64,000 nt of DNA from Lachnospiraceae bacterium (GTDB lineage: Bacteria; Bacillota; Clostridia; Lachnospirales; Lachnospiraceae), in assembly GCA_014804445.1 (NCBI GenBank), contig JAAUZU010000029.1:1-64000 (forward strand). The letters run 5' to 3'. Under the pieces are notes generated by a model. The model did no database searches. It had not been told where the DNA came from and was given only the letters and a program-made list of their open reading frames with translations. Below are positions 19,821 to 30,906 of this stretch, in pieces. The stretch's first letter is position 1; the number at the start of each line of letters is the position of its first letter. Made by a program: the position numbers and the translations under genes.

Positions 19821-20080
19821 TCTTTTTCACCTCCAAACACTTTTGATTTTTCACAAGAACTTTGCTTGCAATCTATCTTCAAGACAAGTGGATAATAACC
19901 ACTTATCCCGGAGATTGTTGCACAGCATTTTTCGTAAAAAAGATACTGTTTTCCGCATTAAGTGTGTTGTTATCACTTATCTTGATGTTAGTATTGGCAT
20001 AGAAATAAAAAATATTATGGTAAGTTTTTCAAGAATTTTTTGGGAGGCGGGCGTGAAGAGAAGCGAGAGAAGCGAGTGAC

Positions 20081-20216
20081 GCCGGGAGAGGAGCTGTATG
20101 TCTGTGCAGACGCGCTCTCGCTCGGATAAAAACGCAGCGGTACTAGGCTCGAGAGAACCTCGCCAAGTGCCGGCGTTTTTAAACGGTCTGCACAGACATA
20201 CAGCTCCTCTCCCGGC
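20081..20216 (+). repeat. Palindromic element copy D (type-2 core)
   Basis: 31-bp perfect inverted arms GCCGGGAGAGGAGCTGTATGTCTGTGCAGAC (20081-20111) / reverse complement (20186-20216). Confidence 0.95.
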
Positions 20217-20360
20217 TGCAAATCGCGAAATGCGCGCTTGCAAGCGGCAAAGGTATGATTCATGCCCGCAGGGATTTGGATGTAAGCGACAAAAGACCCG
20301 CTTACGCTATGCGGCGAGTTTACAACGCCGTCACGCCTGCGTTTTCAGTGGCGGTAATCA

Positions 20361-20495
20361 GCCCGTACAGCCATCTGTTCCCGAAGGAGCCCATTAAGAA
20401 ACGTCGGCACTTGGCGAGGTTTTTTCGAGCCTAGTACCGCTACGTTTCTTTCTGAGCGAGAGCGCGGCTCCTTGGGAACAGATGGCTGTACGGGC
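20361..20495 (-). repeat. Palindromic element copy E (type-2 core, reverse orientation)
   Basis: Arms GCCCGTACAGCCATCTGTTCCCGAAGGAGCC (20361-20391) / GGCTCCTTGGGAACAGATGGCTGTACGGGC (20466-20495), complementary with one bulged base. Confidence 0.93.
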
Positions 20496-20633
20496 GTGGC
20501 TCACCGAACAAATATGACTTGCCGAATAGATGTAACCGCCGCTTCCCCAATACATTGATTTCTGCATGTCCCCGTGCTAAAATAGTATCCGTCACCACGC
20601 ACCTGCGTGTTGACAGAAAGGTCCGGATAGACA

Positions 20634-22019
20634 ATGGAAGATACGCAGAAAATACAATTATTTGAAAAAATACCCGTTCCGCAGGCTGTCATGAAGCTGG
20701 CGGTGCCGACGATTATCAGTTCGCTTGTTATGGTGATTTATAATCTTGCGGATACTTATTTTGTGGGAATCTTAAACGACTCCGTACAAAATGCGGCGGT
20801 AACGCTGGCGGCTCCGGTGCTTCTGGCGTTTAATGCGGTAAACAATCTGTTTGGAGTTGGTTCTTCCAGTATGATGAGCCGTGCGCTGGGAAGGAAGGAT
20901 TATGATACGGTGTATCGCAGCTCGGCGTTTGGGTTTTACTGTGCCCTTGTCAGCGGCATTTTATTTTCGCTTTTTTTCACGCTGTTTCAGGTGCCGCTTC
21001 TTAAGATGCTGGGGGCGGACAGCGGGACGGTGGCTGCTACGGGAGAATATCTGAAATGGACAGTCAGCTTCGGCGCGGCGCCGGCAATTTTAAATGTAGT
21101 GATGGCGTATATGGTGCGTGCGGAAGGTGCGTCGCTCCATGCCAGTCTCGGCACCATGAGCGGGTGCCTCTTAAATATTGTGCTTGATCCCATCTTTATT
21201 CTGCCGTGGGGGCTGAATATGGGCGCAGCGGGAGCGGGGCTTGCCACCTTTTTGTCTAACTGTGTGGCCTGCGTTTACTTTTTCGTATTGCTGTTTGTAA
21301 AGAAGGGACGTACCTATGTCTGCATAAATCCTTCTAAATTTTCTTTTCAAAAAGCAATTTTGCTTGGCGTCTGCGGCGTGGGGATTCCGGCGGCAATTCA
21401 GAATCTGCTGAATGTGACAGGCATGACCGTGCTGAATAATTTTACGGCGTCATACAGTGCGGATGCGGTGGCAGCAATGGGAATTGTACAAAAAGTAAAT
21501 ATGGTACCCATGAACATTGCCATGGGATTTTCACAGGGTATTATGCCGTTGGTCAGCTATAACTATGCAAGCGGCAACAGCAAGCGCATGAAACAGACGA
21601 TTTTCTTTGCCTTAAAGCTGATTATCGGATTTTTGACAGTTATGACGCTTACGTTTTATCTGGGAGCCGGCGGGCTTACCAGAATGTTTATGAAAAATGA
21701 AGTGATTGTGGCTTACGGCACAAAATTTTTGCGGGGATTGTGTCTGGCACTGCCGTTTTTGGCAATGGATTTCCTTGCCGTCGGCGTATTTCAGGCGTGC
21801 GGCATGGGAAAGAAGGCGCTTATTTTTGCCGTGCTCAGAAAAATTGTTCTGGAGATTCCGGCGATTTATCTGTTAAATTACTTTTTCCCGCTGTATGGAC
21901 TTGCCTATGCGCAGTTCTGTGCAGAGGTGGTGCTGGCGGCGGCAGCAGTGTTGGTGCTTTTGCGGCTGTTTCAGAAAATAAATGCCGCGGCGTCTGAGAA
22001 GGAAAATTGCGGCATGTAA
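20634..22019 (+). CDS. MATE family efflux transporter
   Basis: KLAVPTIISSLVMVIYNLADTYFVGIL; GVGSSSMMSRALGRKD. Confidence 0.93.
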   Translation: MEDTQKIQLFEKIPVPQAVMKLAVPTIISSLVMVIYNLADTYFVGILNDSVQNAAVTLAAPVLLAFNAVNNLFGVGSSSMMSRALGRKDYDTVYRSSAFGFYCALVSGILFSLFFTLFQVPLLKMLGADSGTVAATGEYLKWTVSFGAAPAILNVVMAYMVRAEGASLHASLGTMSGCLLNIVLDPIFILPWGLNMGAAGAGLATFLSNCVACVYFFVLLFVKKGRTYVCINPSKFSFQKAILLGVCGVGIPAAIQNLLNVTGMTVLNNFTASYSADAVAAMGIVQKVNMVPMNIAMGFSQGIMPLVSYNYASGNSKRMKQTIFFALKLIIGFLTVMTLTFYLGAGGLTRMFMKNEVIVAYGTKFLRGLCLALPFLAMDFLAVGVFQACGMGKKALIFAVLRKIVLEIPAIYLLNYFFPLYGLAYAQFCAEVVLAAAAVLVLLRLFQKINAAASEKENCGM

Positions 22020-22045
22020 GTGGAAAACACAGGAGGGTTCAGGTT

Positions 22046-24847
22046 ATGCAGGAAGAAAAAAGGAGAGGAGCGCTGCGGGAACTGGCGCCCTTTTGCAGAA
22101 AGGCAGCGGCGGAAGGCGCTGTGTTATTAAAAAATGAAGGCGGTATGCTGCCGATTACCAAAGAGGACAAGGTGGCTGTTTTCGGCAGAAGCCAGATAAA
22201 CTACTACAAGAGCGGAATCGGTTCCGGCGGTCTGGTAAATGTGGAATATACCACCAATTTGATTGATGGCTTCCGGCAGTATCCCTGGGTGCAGTTAAAT
22301 GAAAATCTGGCTGCAGTTTATGAAACATGGACGGCGGCGCATCCTGTCTGTATGGGAGGCGACTGGGCGACAGAGCCGTGGCATCAGGACGAGATGCCGC
22401 TTGACGAGGCATTGGTAAAAGAAGCGGCAGTTGTTTCTAATAAGGCAGTTATCGTGCTGGGAAGGACGGCAGGGGAGGAAAGGGACAATGCAGATGCAGC
22501 GGGAAGTTACAGGCTGGCGGAAGATGAAATTGCCATGATTTCCCTTGTGACAGAATATTTTACCAATGTGGCGGTCGTTTTTAATGTATCCAATATTATC
22601 GACATGTCATGGACAACGGCAGATTGGTGCCACGGGTCTGTCAAAGCGCTGCTCTATACGTGGCACGGCGGTATGGAGGGCGGCAATGCGGCGGCGGATG
22701 TGCTTGTGGGGGCAGTATCGCCGTCGGGACATCTGACGGACACGATTGCCCGCTCCATAGAGGATTATCCTGCCCATGCCAATTATGGAAGCGATATACG
22801 CAATTTTTATGAGGAAGATATCTATGTGGGCTACCGCTATTTTGAAACCTTTTGTCCTGAAAAAGTGCTGTATCCATTTGGATTCGGTTTATCCTACACA
22901 ACCTTTTCGTGGGAGCCGACGGAAGCAGTGGTGACGGGAAATGCGGCGGAAAGCTGCGCGGAGTTTCAGGTAAAGGTAGAAAACACGGGCGCATATGCGG
23001 GCAGAGAAGTGATTCAGGTATACGTGGAGGCACCGCAGGGGCTGCTGGGAAAAGCAAGCAGGGTGTTGGCGGCGTTTGCCAAGACGAAGCTGCTTGCCGC
23101 AGGAGAGTCACAGGTGCTGGATTTTCACATTCCGGTAAAAAGATTTGCGTCCTATGATGACGGCGGCGTGACGGGGAATAAGTCCTGCTTCGTGTTGGAG
23201 GCGGGGACTTACCGTTTTTTTGCGGGCGAGGACTGCCGCGGGACAAAAGAGGTTTTTGGAAAAGACGGCAAGGCGCCTTTCGCACCGGAGAAGCTGCTTA
23301 TTACGGAGCGTCTGCATGAAGCGGCAGCGCCGGTGAGAAGTTTTCGCAGGATGAAGCCTGCTCTGCAGAAAGACGGAACCTATGAAGTGACATATGAGGA
23401 TGTGCCTCTGCGTACCATTGATTTGGAAAAAAGAATACTGGAAAATCTGCCTGATGAACTGCCGGCTGCAGGAGAAAAAGAGATTTTGTTCGGCGATGTC
23501 CTTGCGGGCAGGGCTTCTCTAGAGGCGTTTACTGCACAGCTTTCGCTGGAGGAGCTTGCGGTTATCGTGCGGGGTGAGGGTATGTGCAATGCCAGAGTGA
23601 CGTCCGGGACGGCGGCAGCCTTCGGCGGGGTGAGCGACGAGTTGGCGGCAAGAGGAATCCCCGCGGGCTGTGCGGCAGACGGTCCTTCCGGCATCCGCAT
23701 GGATACGGGAGAAAAGGCAACGCAGCTCCCGGGCGGTACGCTGCTCGCATGCAGCTTTGACGAGGCGCTGGTAGAAGAATTGTTTTATCTGGAAGGTCAG
23801 GAGCTTTGCCTGAACGAGGTGGACACACTGCTTGGCCCCGGGATGAATATTCACAGACATCCTTTAAACGGCAGGAATTTTGAATATTTTTCAGAAGACC
23901 CCTATGTGACGGGCGCGATTGCGGCGGCATGTGAGCGCGGCATGGGAAGAGCCGGCGTGACGGGAACCATGAAGCATTTTGCCTGCAACAATCAGGAACA
24001 GTCCCGCCATGTTGTAGATGCCGCGGTATCGGAAAGGGCGCTTCGAGAGATTTATTTAAAGGGCTTTGAGATGGCAGTCAAGGAGGGCGGCGGCAGAGCG
24101 GTGATGACCACCTACAATCCCATGAACGGCTACCAGAATGCTACAAATTATGATTTAAATACCGTTATTTTAAGGGAAGAATGGGGCTATACAGGGCTGG
24201 TGATGACGGACTGGTGGGCAGGCTTAAACGACGTGGTAAACGGCGGCGAGGCAAACCTGCTGGATATGCGTTCCATGGTGCGCGCCCGGAATGACGTCTA
24301 TATGGTAGTGAACAATAACGGTGCGGCGATTAACGCAAGGGGCGACAACACGCTGCGCGCAGTGGAGGAAGGAAACCTGACAAAAGGAGAACTGCAGCGC
24401 TGTGCCATGAATATTTTGCGTTTTCTGCTTGCTTCTCCGGCGGCAAAACGGGAAGTCAGAGTAGAGCAGCCTGCAGAGATAAAACCGCTTGGGACAGCGG
24501 AAGCGGCAGAAAAAGCATCTGTGCGGAAGGTGGAGGCTGTGCCCGGACTGATAGACCTTACCGGAGAGCGGGCGGAAAAAGAAAAAGTATTGATAGAGGT
24601 GAAATATGACGGCTTGTACGGCATCAATGTGACAATTATGTCGGATAAAAGCGACAGGACGCAAATGCTCTGCAAGCTCTGCTTAAACGGCGGGAAAGCG
24701 GGCATGATACAGACAAACGGTACCAGAGGAAACCGATATATGCAACGGATATGCAAGGCAGTGCTGTCTAAGGGCTTGTATGAACTGTCGGTGGAACATA
24801 TCAAGCCCGGTATTAACCTGCTGTCCGTGCAGCTTGTGAAGTTATAA
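22046..24847 (+). CDS. Glycoside hydrolase family 3 beta-glucosidase
   Basis: AAAEGAVLLKNEGGMLPI; LLGPGMNIHRHPLNGRNFEYFSEDPYVTG; GLVMTDWWAG. Confidence 0.93.
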   Translation: MQEEKRRGALRELAPFCRKAAAEGAVLLKNEGGMLPITKEDKVAVFGRSQINYYKSGIGSGGLVNVEYTTNLIDGFRQYPWVQLNENLAAVYETWTAAHPVCMGGDWATEPWHQDEMPLDEALVKEAAVVSNKAVIVLGRTAGEERDNADAAGSYRLAEDEIAMISLVTEYFTNVAVVFNVSNIIDMSWTTADWCHGSVKALLYTWHGGMEGGNAAADVLVGAVSPSGHLTDTIARSIEDYPAHANYGSDIRNFYEEDIYVGYRYFETFCPEKVLYPFGFGLSYTTFSWEPTEAVVTGNAAESCAEFQVKVENTGAYAGREVIQVYVEAPQGLLGKASRVLAAFAKTKLLAAGESQVLDFHIPVKRFASYDDGGVTGNKSCFVLEAGTYRFFAGEDCRGTKEVFGKDGKAPFAPEKLLITERLHEAAAPVRSFRRMKPALQKDGTYEVTYEDVPLRTIDLEKRILENLPDELPAAGEKEILFGDVLAGRASLEAFTAQLSLEELAVIVRGEGMCNARVTSGTAAAFGGVSDELAARGIPAGCAADGPSGIRMDTGEKATQLPGGTLLACSFDEALVEELFYLEGQELCLNEVDTLLGPGMNIHRHPLNGRNFEYFSEDPYVTGAIAAACERGMGRAGVTGTMKHFACNNQEQSRHVVDAAVSERALREIYLKGFEMAVKEGGGRAVMTTYNPMNGYQNATNYDLNTVILREEWGYTGLVMTDWWAGLNDVVNGGEANLLDMRSMVRARNDVYMVVNNNGAAINARGDNTLRAVEEGNLTKGELQRCAMNILRFLLASPAAKREVRVEQPAEIKPLGTAEAAEKASVRKVEAVPGLIDLTGERAEKEKVLIEVKYDGLYGINVTIMSDKSDRTQMLCKLCLNGGKAGMIQTNGTRGNRYMQRICKAVLSKGLYELSVEHIKPGINLLSVQLVKL

Positions 24848-24850
24848 AAT

Positions 24851-24893
24851 ATGGCAGGAAGACAGGCACAGAGGTGTGCCATGCCTGCAGGCT
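24851..24893. terminator. Nested hairpin between convergent genes
   Basis: ATGGCAGG...GGCACA-gag-GTGTGCC-atGCCTGC. Confidence 0.45.
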
Positions 24894-24921
24894 GGTGCAT
24901 TTCTGTGTAAAAGGACCGCGC

Positions 24922-26244
24922 TTACACCGCCTTTGGCTTTCCGATTTTTTTGAACAGTACCCAGAGGCAGAGGACATTCGGCAGGACCATAACGGCGTTG
25001 ATAAAGTCAGTAAAGCTCCATACAAGCTGCATGGGAATGATAGCGCCTATGTAAATCATGACGATATAAACGAGCTGATATGAGCGGATGCCTGATTCCC
25101 CGAACAGGTAGACCGCTCCTTTTTCGCCCAAATAGCACCATCCCACCAGAGTGGCAAGGGCAAAGGCAATCAGGGCGAGCGTTAAAAAGGTATTTCCCCC
25201 GAAAGGCAGGAAGGCGAAGGCGGCGCTTGTAAGTCCGGCATCGGTATAGCCCTTTGTGCTGCCGGGGTGCGCCAGTATGCTGCTGATGATGGTGAAGCCG
25301 GTCAGCGTGCACATCACAATGGTATCCCAGAATACGGCGGTCATGGAGACAAGCGCCTGTTTGGCAGGATTTTGCACATTGGAAGAGCCGGCTGCAATGG
25401 CGGCAGTTCCGATTCCCGCCTCGTTGGTGAACAGTCCCCTTGCGATGCCGAAACGCGCCGCCACCAAAAAGGTACTTCCTACAAAACCGCCGGCGGCAGC
25501 ACGTCCGGTGAAGGCGGCGGAAAGGACAAGGGAGAAGGAGGGCACAAGGAAAGCGCGGTTCTGCCACAGAAGATAAAGGCAGGCGCCCATATAGAGGAAG
25601 CTTAAGGGCGGCACCATACGGGTGCAGAAGCTGCCGATGCTGCCAACGCCGCCGAGTATGACCATTCCGGTCAACACAGCCGCTGCCATGCCGATGATAT
25701 GAGGGGAAAGATGCCAGGTAGAGTAGGCGGCATCTGCGATGGCGGAGGACTGGGTGGTGCAGCCTGCGCCGATGGCAGCGCACACGATGCAGAAGGCGTA
25801 AAATTTCCCAAGCAGTCTGCTTTTCAGTCCCTGCTCCAGCACATACATGGGACCGCCCGCTGCGGTTCCGTCAGATTGTCTTTTCCGGTAGAGACAGCTT
25901 AAATAACATTCTGCATAGGCGGTTGCCATGCCGAAAAGTCCGGTCAAAAAGCACCAGAAGAGAGCGCCGGGACCGCCCAAAGCAATGGCGGTGGAGATGC
26001 CGACGATATTGCCGGTGCCGAGCGTTGCCGCCAGCGTGGTCGCCAGTGTGGCAAAGCCGCTCATGCCTTTTTCCCCGGTTTTCTTTCCGGAAGAAACAGA
26101 AGCGCGTATGGCCCGGAAGGTCAGCCGCTGCGGAAACAGCCGGGCGGTAAAAAAAAGATGGGTTGCCGCAAGAAGCAGAATGATGGGACCATTCCACAGA
26201 AAAGCGTTTATTTTTTCTAAAAATGCAAAAAGGGAAGCAGCCAT
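24922..26244 (-). CDS. Sodium:alanine (AGCS) symporter family protein
   Basis: ATTLAATLGTGNIVGISTAIALGGPGALFWCFLTGLFGMATAYAE; FTNEAGIGTA. Confidence 0.93.
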   Translation of the reverse strand: MAASLFAFLEKINAFLWNGPIILLLAATHLFFTARLFPQRLTFRAIRASVSSGKKTGEKGMSGFATLATTLAATLGTGNIVGISTAIALGGPGALFWCFLTGLFGMATAYAECYLSCLYRKRQSDGTAAGGPMYVLEQGLKSRLLGKFYAFCIVCAAIGAGCTTQSSAIADAAYSTWHLSPHIIGMAAAVLTGMVILGGVGSIGSFCTRMVPPLSFLYMGACLYLLWQNRAFLVPSFSLVLSAAFTGRAAAGGFVGSTFLVAARFGIARGLFTNEAGIGTAAIAAGSSNVQNPAKQALVSMTAVFWDTIVMCTLTGFTIISSILAHPGSTKGYTDAGLTSAAFAFLPFGGNTFLTLALIAFALATLVGWCYLGEKGAVYLFGESGIRSYQLVYIVMIYIGAIIPMQLVWSFTDFINAVMVLPNVLCLWVLFKKIGKPKAV

Positions 26245-26317
26245 GCATAACCTCGGTTTTTTGCGGATTACTATAATATATAGAGTAAAGTTTTAGAAAA
26301 TGTTTATAATTTTCTTA

Positions 26318-26345
26318 TTGCATTTGTTGTTCTCTGTGTTATAGT
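26318..26345 (+). promoter_or_regulatory. Putative clpB promoter
   Basis: TTGCAT (26318-26323), 16 bp, TATAGT (26340-26345), upstream of the RBS aaaggagg. Confidence 0.4.
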
Positions 26346-26376
26346 ATCAATAGAACAAGGAAAGGAGGCTATTACA

Positions 26377-28959
26377 ATGAATATTTCAAAATTCACGCAG
26401 AAGTCCATGGAAGCCGTGGAGGGCTGCCAGAAGCTGGCTTATGAATATGGGAATCAGGAAATAGAACAGGAGCATTTGCTCTATAGCCTTTTAACCATAG
26501 AAGACAGTCTGATTTTAAAACTGATTGAAAAAATGGAGATTCATAAGGAGCACTTTCTCGGACGTGTCGAGGAAGCGCTGCAAAAGAGGGTCAAGGTGCA
26601 GGGCGGCGAGCTGCATGTGGGCGCTGATTTAAACAAGGCGCTTTTGTCCGCTGAGGATGAAGCGAAGCGGCTGGGGGACGAGTATGTCTCCGTAGAGCAT
26701 CTTTTCCTTTCCATGCTGCAGAATCCGAATAAAGCCATCAAGGAAATTTTCCGGGAGTACGGTATCACCAGAGAGCGTTTTCTGCAGGCTCTTTCCACAG
26801 TGAGGGGCAATCAGAGAGTCACCAGTGACAATCCCGAGGCGACCTACGACACGCTGGCAAAATACGGACAGGAGCTTGTGGAAAAGGCAAGGGAGCAGAA
26901 GCTTGACCCCGTGATTGGGCGCGACGGCGAAATCCGCAACATTATCCGCATCCTCTCCCGAAAGACCAAAAACAATCCGGTGCTCATCGGTGAACCGGGC
27001 GTCGGCAAAACGGCGGTGGTAGAGGGACTGGCGCAGCGTATTGTGCGGGGCGACGTGCCGCAGGGACTGAAGGACAAAAAGATTTTTGCGCTGGATATGG
27101 GCGCACTGGTTGCAGGCGCCAAGTATCGGGGTGAATTTGAAGAACGTTTAAAGGCGGTGCTGGAGGAGGTCAAAAAGAGTGACGGACAGATTATCCTCTT
27201 TATAGACGAGCTGCATACCATTGTGGGCGCGGGCAAGACCGACGGCGCACTGGATGCCGGCAATATGTTAAAGCCCATGCTGGCAAGGGGTGAGCTGCAC
27301 TGCATCGGTGCGACCACTCTGGACGAGTATCGGCAGTATATTGAAAAGGATGCGGCATTGGAGCGGCGTTTTCAGCCGGTTATGGTGGATGAGCCTACCG
27401 TGGAGGACACGGTTTCCATTCTGCGCGGTTTAAAGGAGCGGTACGAGGTATACCACGGCGTGAAAATCATGGACAATGCCCTTGTGAGCGCCGCCATTTT
27501 ATCCAACCGCTATATCACGGACCGTTTTCTGCCGGACAAAGCGATTGATTTGGTGGACGAGGCCTGCGCCTTGATTAAGACGGAGCTTGACTCCATGCCC
27601 ACCGAGCTGGATGAGCTGCAGAGGAAAATTATGCAGCTTGAGATAGAAGAAGCCGCGCTGAAAAAGGAAGATGACCGTCTCAGTCAAGATCGATTGGGCA
27701 GCCTGCAGAAGGAGCTTGCGGAGTTGAAGGAAGCGTTTGCAGGCAAAAAAGCACAGTGGGACAATGAAAAGGCTTCCGTAGACAGGCTTTCCAAGCTGCG
27801 TGAGGAGATAGAAGAAATAAACGGGCAGATTCAGATTGCACAGCGGGAGGGCAATCTGGAAAAGGCGGCAGAGCTTTCCTACGGAAAGATGCCGGCGTTG
27901 AAAAAGCAGTTGGAGACGGAAGAAGAGCAGATAAGAAGCACGGAGCTTTCTCTTGTACATGAGAGTGTATCGGAGGAGGAAATTGCCCGCATTGTATCCC
28001 GCTGGACAGGGATTCCCGTGACAAAGCTGACGGAGAGCGAGAGGAACAAGACGTTGCACCTGGACGCAGAGCTGCACAGAAGTGTCGTGGGACAGGACGA
28101 GGGCGTGACAAAGGTGTCAGAAGCGATTATACGTTCCAAGGCGGGGATTAAAGATCCGTCAAAACCGATTGGCTCCTTCCTGTTTTTAGGGCCTACCGGC
28201 GTGGGCAAGACAGAGCTTGCCAAGTCCCTTGCCAGAGCGCTCTTTGATGATGAAAACAATATGGTGCGTATCGATATGAGTGAATATATGGAGAAATACG
28301 CGGTATCCCGCCTGATTGGAGCGCCTCCCGGATATGTGGGCTATGAGGAGGGCGGACAATTGACTGAAGCAGTCAGAAGAAAGCCTTACTCAGTTGTACT
28401 GTTTGATGAGATTGAAAAGGCGCATCCCGATGTGTTTAACGTGCTCTTACAGGTATTGGACGACGGGCGTATCACGGACTCGCAGGGGCGCACTGTGGAT
28501 TTCAAGAATACAATCCTCATTATGACCTCCAATATCGGTGCACAGTATCTGCTGGACGGCATCAGCGGGGACGGCAGCATTCTGCCGCAGGCAGAGGAGC
28601 GGGTGATGGAGGACTTGCGCAGATCCTTCCGCCCTGAATTTTTAAACCGTCTCGATGAGACCATACTCTTTAAGCCGCTGACGAAGGACAATATCGGCAG
28701 CATCGTAAATCTGATTATGGCGGATTTAAACAGGCGGCTGTCCGACAGAGAACTGCATGTGGTTTTAAGCGACGATGCAAAGCAGTTTATTGTGGACAAT
28801 GCCTATGAACCGGTTTATGGCGCAAGACCGTTGAAGCGCTATATCCAGAAGTATGTAGAGACGCTCTCTGCCAAGCTGATTCTTGCCGGCGAGGTGGGCG
28901 AGGGCGATACGATACGGATAGAGCTTGCGGACGGCGTTCTCACTGCGCGAGCAGAATAG
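26377..28959 (+). CDS. clpB: ATP-dependent chaperone ClpB
   Basis: Two AAA+ modules ([35 protein letters not shown]), Clp_N repeat, coiled-coil middle domain. Confidence 0.96.
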   Translation: MNISKFTQKSMEAVEGCQKLAYEYGNQEIEQEHLLYSLLTIEDSLILKLIEKMEIHKEHFLGRVEEALQKRVKVQGGELHVGADLNKALLSAEDEAKRLGDEYVSVEHLFLSMLQNPNKAIKEIFREYGITRERFLQALSTVRGNQRVTSDNPEATYDTLAKYGQELVEKAREQKLDPVIGRDGEIRNIIRILSRKTKNNPVLIGEPGVGKTAVVEGLAQRIVRGDVPQGLKDKKIFALDMGALVAGAKYRGEFEERLKAVLEEVKKSDGQIILFIDELHTIVGAGKTDGALDAGNMLKPMLARGELHCIGATTLDEYRQYIEKDAALERRFQPVMVDEPTVEDTVSILRGLKERYEVYHGVKIMDNALVSAAILSNRYITDRFLPDKAIDLVDEACALIKTELDSMPTELDELQRKIMQLEIEEAALKKEDDRLSQDRLGSLQKELAELKEAFAGKKAQWDNEKASVDRLSKLREEIEEINGQIQIAQREGNLEKAAELSYGKMPALKKQLETEEEQIRSTELSLVHESVSEEEIARIVSRWTGIPVTKLTESERNKTLHLDAELHRSVVGQDEGVTKVSEAIIRSKAGIKDPSKPIGSFLFLGPTGVGKTELAKSLARALFDDENNMVRIDMSEYMEKYAVSRLIGAPPGYVGYEEGGQLTEAVRRKPYSVVLFDEIEKAHPDVFNVLLQVLDDGRITDSQGRTVDFKNTILIMTSNIGAQYLLDGISGDGSILPQAEERVMEDLRRSFRPEFLNRLDETILFKPLTKDNIGSIVNLIMADLNRRLSDRELHVVLSDDAKQFIVDNAYEPVYGARPLKRYIQKYVETLSAKLILAGEVGEGDTIRIELADGVLTARAE

Positions 28960-29833
28960 AAACGCCGATGCCACAAGCGCCTACGCCGACATGGCAGGCG
29001 ATGCTGCAGGAAAGAGGAGCATAATATACGGAGGCATGGGGAAATTCAGACTGAACCAGGCTGCGCCATGCCTCCGCTTCCTCTGCTGTTTCAAAGGTGC
29101 CGGCGGTTGCAAAGCGAAGCCTGTCTGCAGGTACATCCGCAAAGCGTGTTGCGATATCCTGCTTTAGCGCTTCTATCATTTTTCTCTCACTCTGTTTCAT
29201 GCCTCTTACTTTCGCAAACAAATCCAGTTTGTCGCCCTGAATTGTCAGTACAGGTTTAATATTCAAGATGCCTGCGATTGCGGCGGCTGAGGCGGTGATG
29301 CGTCCGCTTTTCTTTAGATATTCCAGAGAATTGACTGTAATATAAATACTTGCGTCATAGGAGGAAGCCTCTAGCCGCGCCTTGATTTCTTTGGCAGGGA
29401 TGCCGCTGTCTGCAAGTCTTTTGGCGTCATACACAGATTCCATCAATGTGACGGAAATCCGGTGATTGTCTACGACCAGTACTTTCCCGTTATAGTCTGT
29501 GGCAAGCTGCATGGCGTTTTCACAGGAGCCGCTCAGGCTGCTTGACATGGGAATATAGACAATTTCATCATATCCGTCCTGAAAAACGGTATCCCAAAGG
29601 CTGATGATGCTGCCGGGGGAGGGTTGAGAGGACGAAACCTCCCTGTGGTTATTCAGCGCTTCGTATAATTCGGCATTGGTGATATCCTCACCTTCCAGAT
29701 AACAATTATCTTCTACAATGACGGGCATCGGGAGCACATAAATCCCCTTTTTCTTGCCTTCTTCTACCGTGATTCCACTGTTGGTATCTGTTACAACTGC
29801 TGTTCTCATAAATGTATTGGTTCCTTTCGGCAT
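28940..29833 (-). CDS. DegV family protein
   Basis: [52 protein letters not shown]. Confidence 0.93.
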   Translation of the reverse strand: MPKGTNTFMRTAVVTDTNSGITVEEGKKKGIYVLPMPVIVEDNCYLEGEDITNAELYEALNNHREVSSSQPSPGSIISLWDTVFQDGYDEIVYIPMSSSLSGSCENAMQLATDYNGKVLVVDNHRISVTLMESVYDAKRLADSGIPAKEIKARLEASSYDASIYITVNSLEYLKKSGRITASAAAIAGILNIKPVLTIQGDKLDLFAKVRGMKQSERKMIEALKQDIATRFADVPADRLRFATAGTFETAEEAEAWRSLVQSEFPHASVYYAPLSCSIACHVGVGACGIGVSILLAQ

Positions 29834-29877
29834 CGATTACTTAGACAATTGAGAAATTCAAAAAGCATACGGTCGTC

Positions 29878-30033
29878 ATTGCGTACATTGTATATTCCAA
29901 CGCAAACGCACTTTCCCTCCAAGCCAGCCGTAGCGGTACATAAGCTGCCAGAATGCGGCGCAAGTCATGCGGGCATGACTTTGGTGCCGACGGCTGGCAA
30001 GGGTTTGCTTATGGAATATACAATGTACGCAAT
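29878..30033 (+). repeat. Palindromic element copy F (type-1 core)
   Basis: 22-bp perfect inverted arms ATTGCGTACATTGTATATTCCA (29878-29899) / TGGAATATACAATGTACGCAAT (30012-30033). Core is nearly identical to the reverse complement of copy A. Confidence 0.93.
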
Positions 30034-30083
30034 TCGGAACCGACAAACGGGAATTTCATAAATGCCTAATCAATTACTTGGTA

Positions 30084-30276
30084 AAAAACAACGTGAAACA
30101 ACTGTATCACATCAGAAGAAAACTGGCAAGGGGCGTACATGATACAAAAAACCTTGTTTTGTATCATATTTAATAAGATTACATTTTTACTCTGCACAGA
30201 TAGTAACATGAATATTGTCAGGATTGACAAAGTTCCGGAAGCATGTTAAAAACAATGTGAAACAACTGTATCATAT
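30084..30276 (+). repeat. 29-bp direct repeat pair upstream of the tetR-like gene
   Basis: AAAAACAACGTGAAACAACTGTATCACAT (30084-30112) and AAAAACAATGTGAAACAACTGTATCATAT (30248-30276), 27/29 identical. Confidence 0.75.
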
Positions 30277-30339
30277 GTGAATGCAGGAGTTGATTTATAA
30301 GCATTTCACAGTGTAAATATTGCAGAAAGGAAAGTAGAT

Positions 30340-30906
30340 ATGGATAAGCGGAAGGAAGAGAATATTCGGGTCAAAAAAAGTATCACGGAGGCTTTGTTTA
30401 AGTTGATGCATGAGAAAAGCTTTTCGGATATTTCCATTACGGAAATTATCCGTTCCGCAAAGGTGGCAAGAGCGTCTTTCTATCGAAATTATGACTCCAA
30501 AGAGAATGTGCTTTTGACGCTGATTGAAAATATACTGGAGCAGTTTCGTTCCGGCATTGACTGCAATGAGGACAATTATTATACCTATCAGAACGTCTAC
30601 AACAGCTTTGCCTACTTTAAAAAGTACGGGAATTTTCTGGTGGATTTGTATTTGTTCGGTTACGGCTCCATCCTGTTGGAAAAGCTGAACCAGTTCCACG
30701 AAGAGGTCGCGGGCACCATGCCAAATAGTTCGATTGAGCGGTACAAGCTTTATATGTACATGGGCGCCCTGTTTAACACGGCGATTATATGGATTCAGAA
30801 CGGCGCGAAGGAGAGTATTGAGGATATCACGGATATCTTCTGCAGGACATGCGGTATCCCTGCCATCAATACTCCTCACGCAGCAAAAAATCCGCCAGAT
30901 GCATGA
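30340..30906 (+). CDS. TetR/AcrR family transcriptional regulator
   Basis: RVKKSITEALFKLMHEKSFSDISITEIIRSAKVARASFYRNYDSKENVL. Confidence 0.93.
   Translation: MDKRKEENIRVKKSITEALFKLMHEKSFSDISITEIIRSAKVARASFYRNYDSKENVLLTLIENILEQFRSGIDCNEDNYYTYQNVYNSFAYFKKYGNFLVDLYLFGYGSILLEKLNQFHEEVAGTMPNSSIERYKLYMYMGALFNTAIIWIQNGAKESIEDITDIFCRTCGIPAINTPHAAKNPPDA

Noticed and set aside
22641-23285. 214-aa antisense ORF in the GH3 gene
   Set aside because: Pro/Arg/Ser-rich antisense artefact of a GC-rich coding region.
25007-25783. 258-aa minus-strand ORF overlapping the AGCS symporter
   Set aside because: Shifted frame of the same minus-strand gene; Arg/His-rich low-quality protein; the AGCS frame has conserved motifs.
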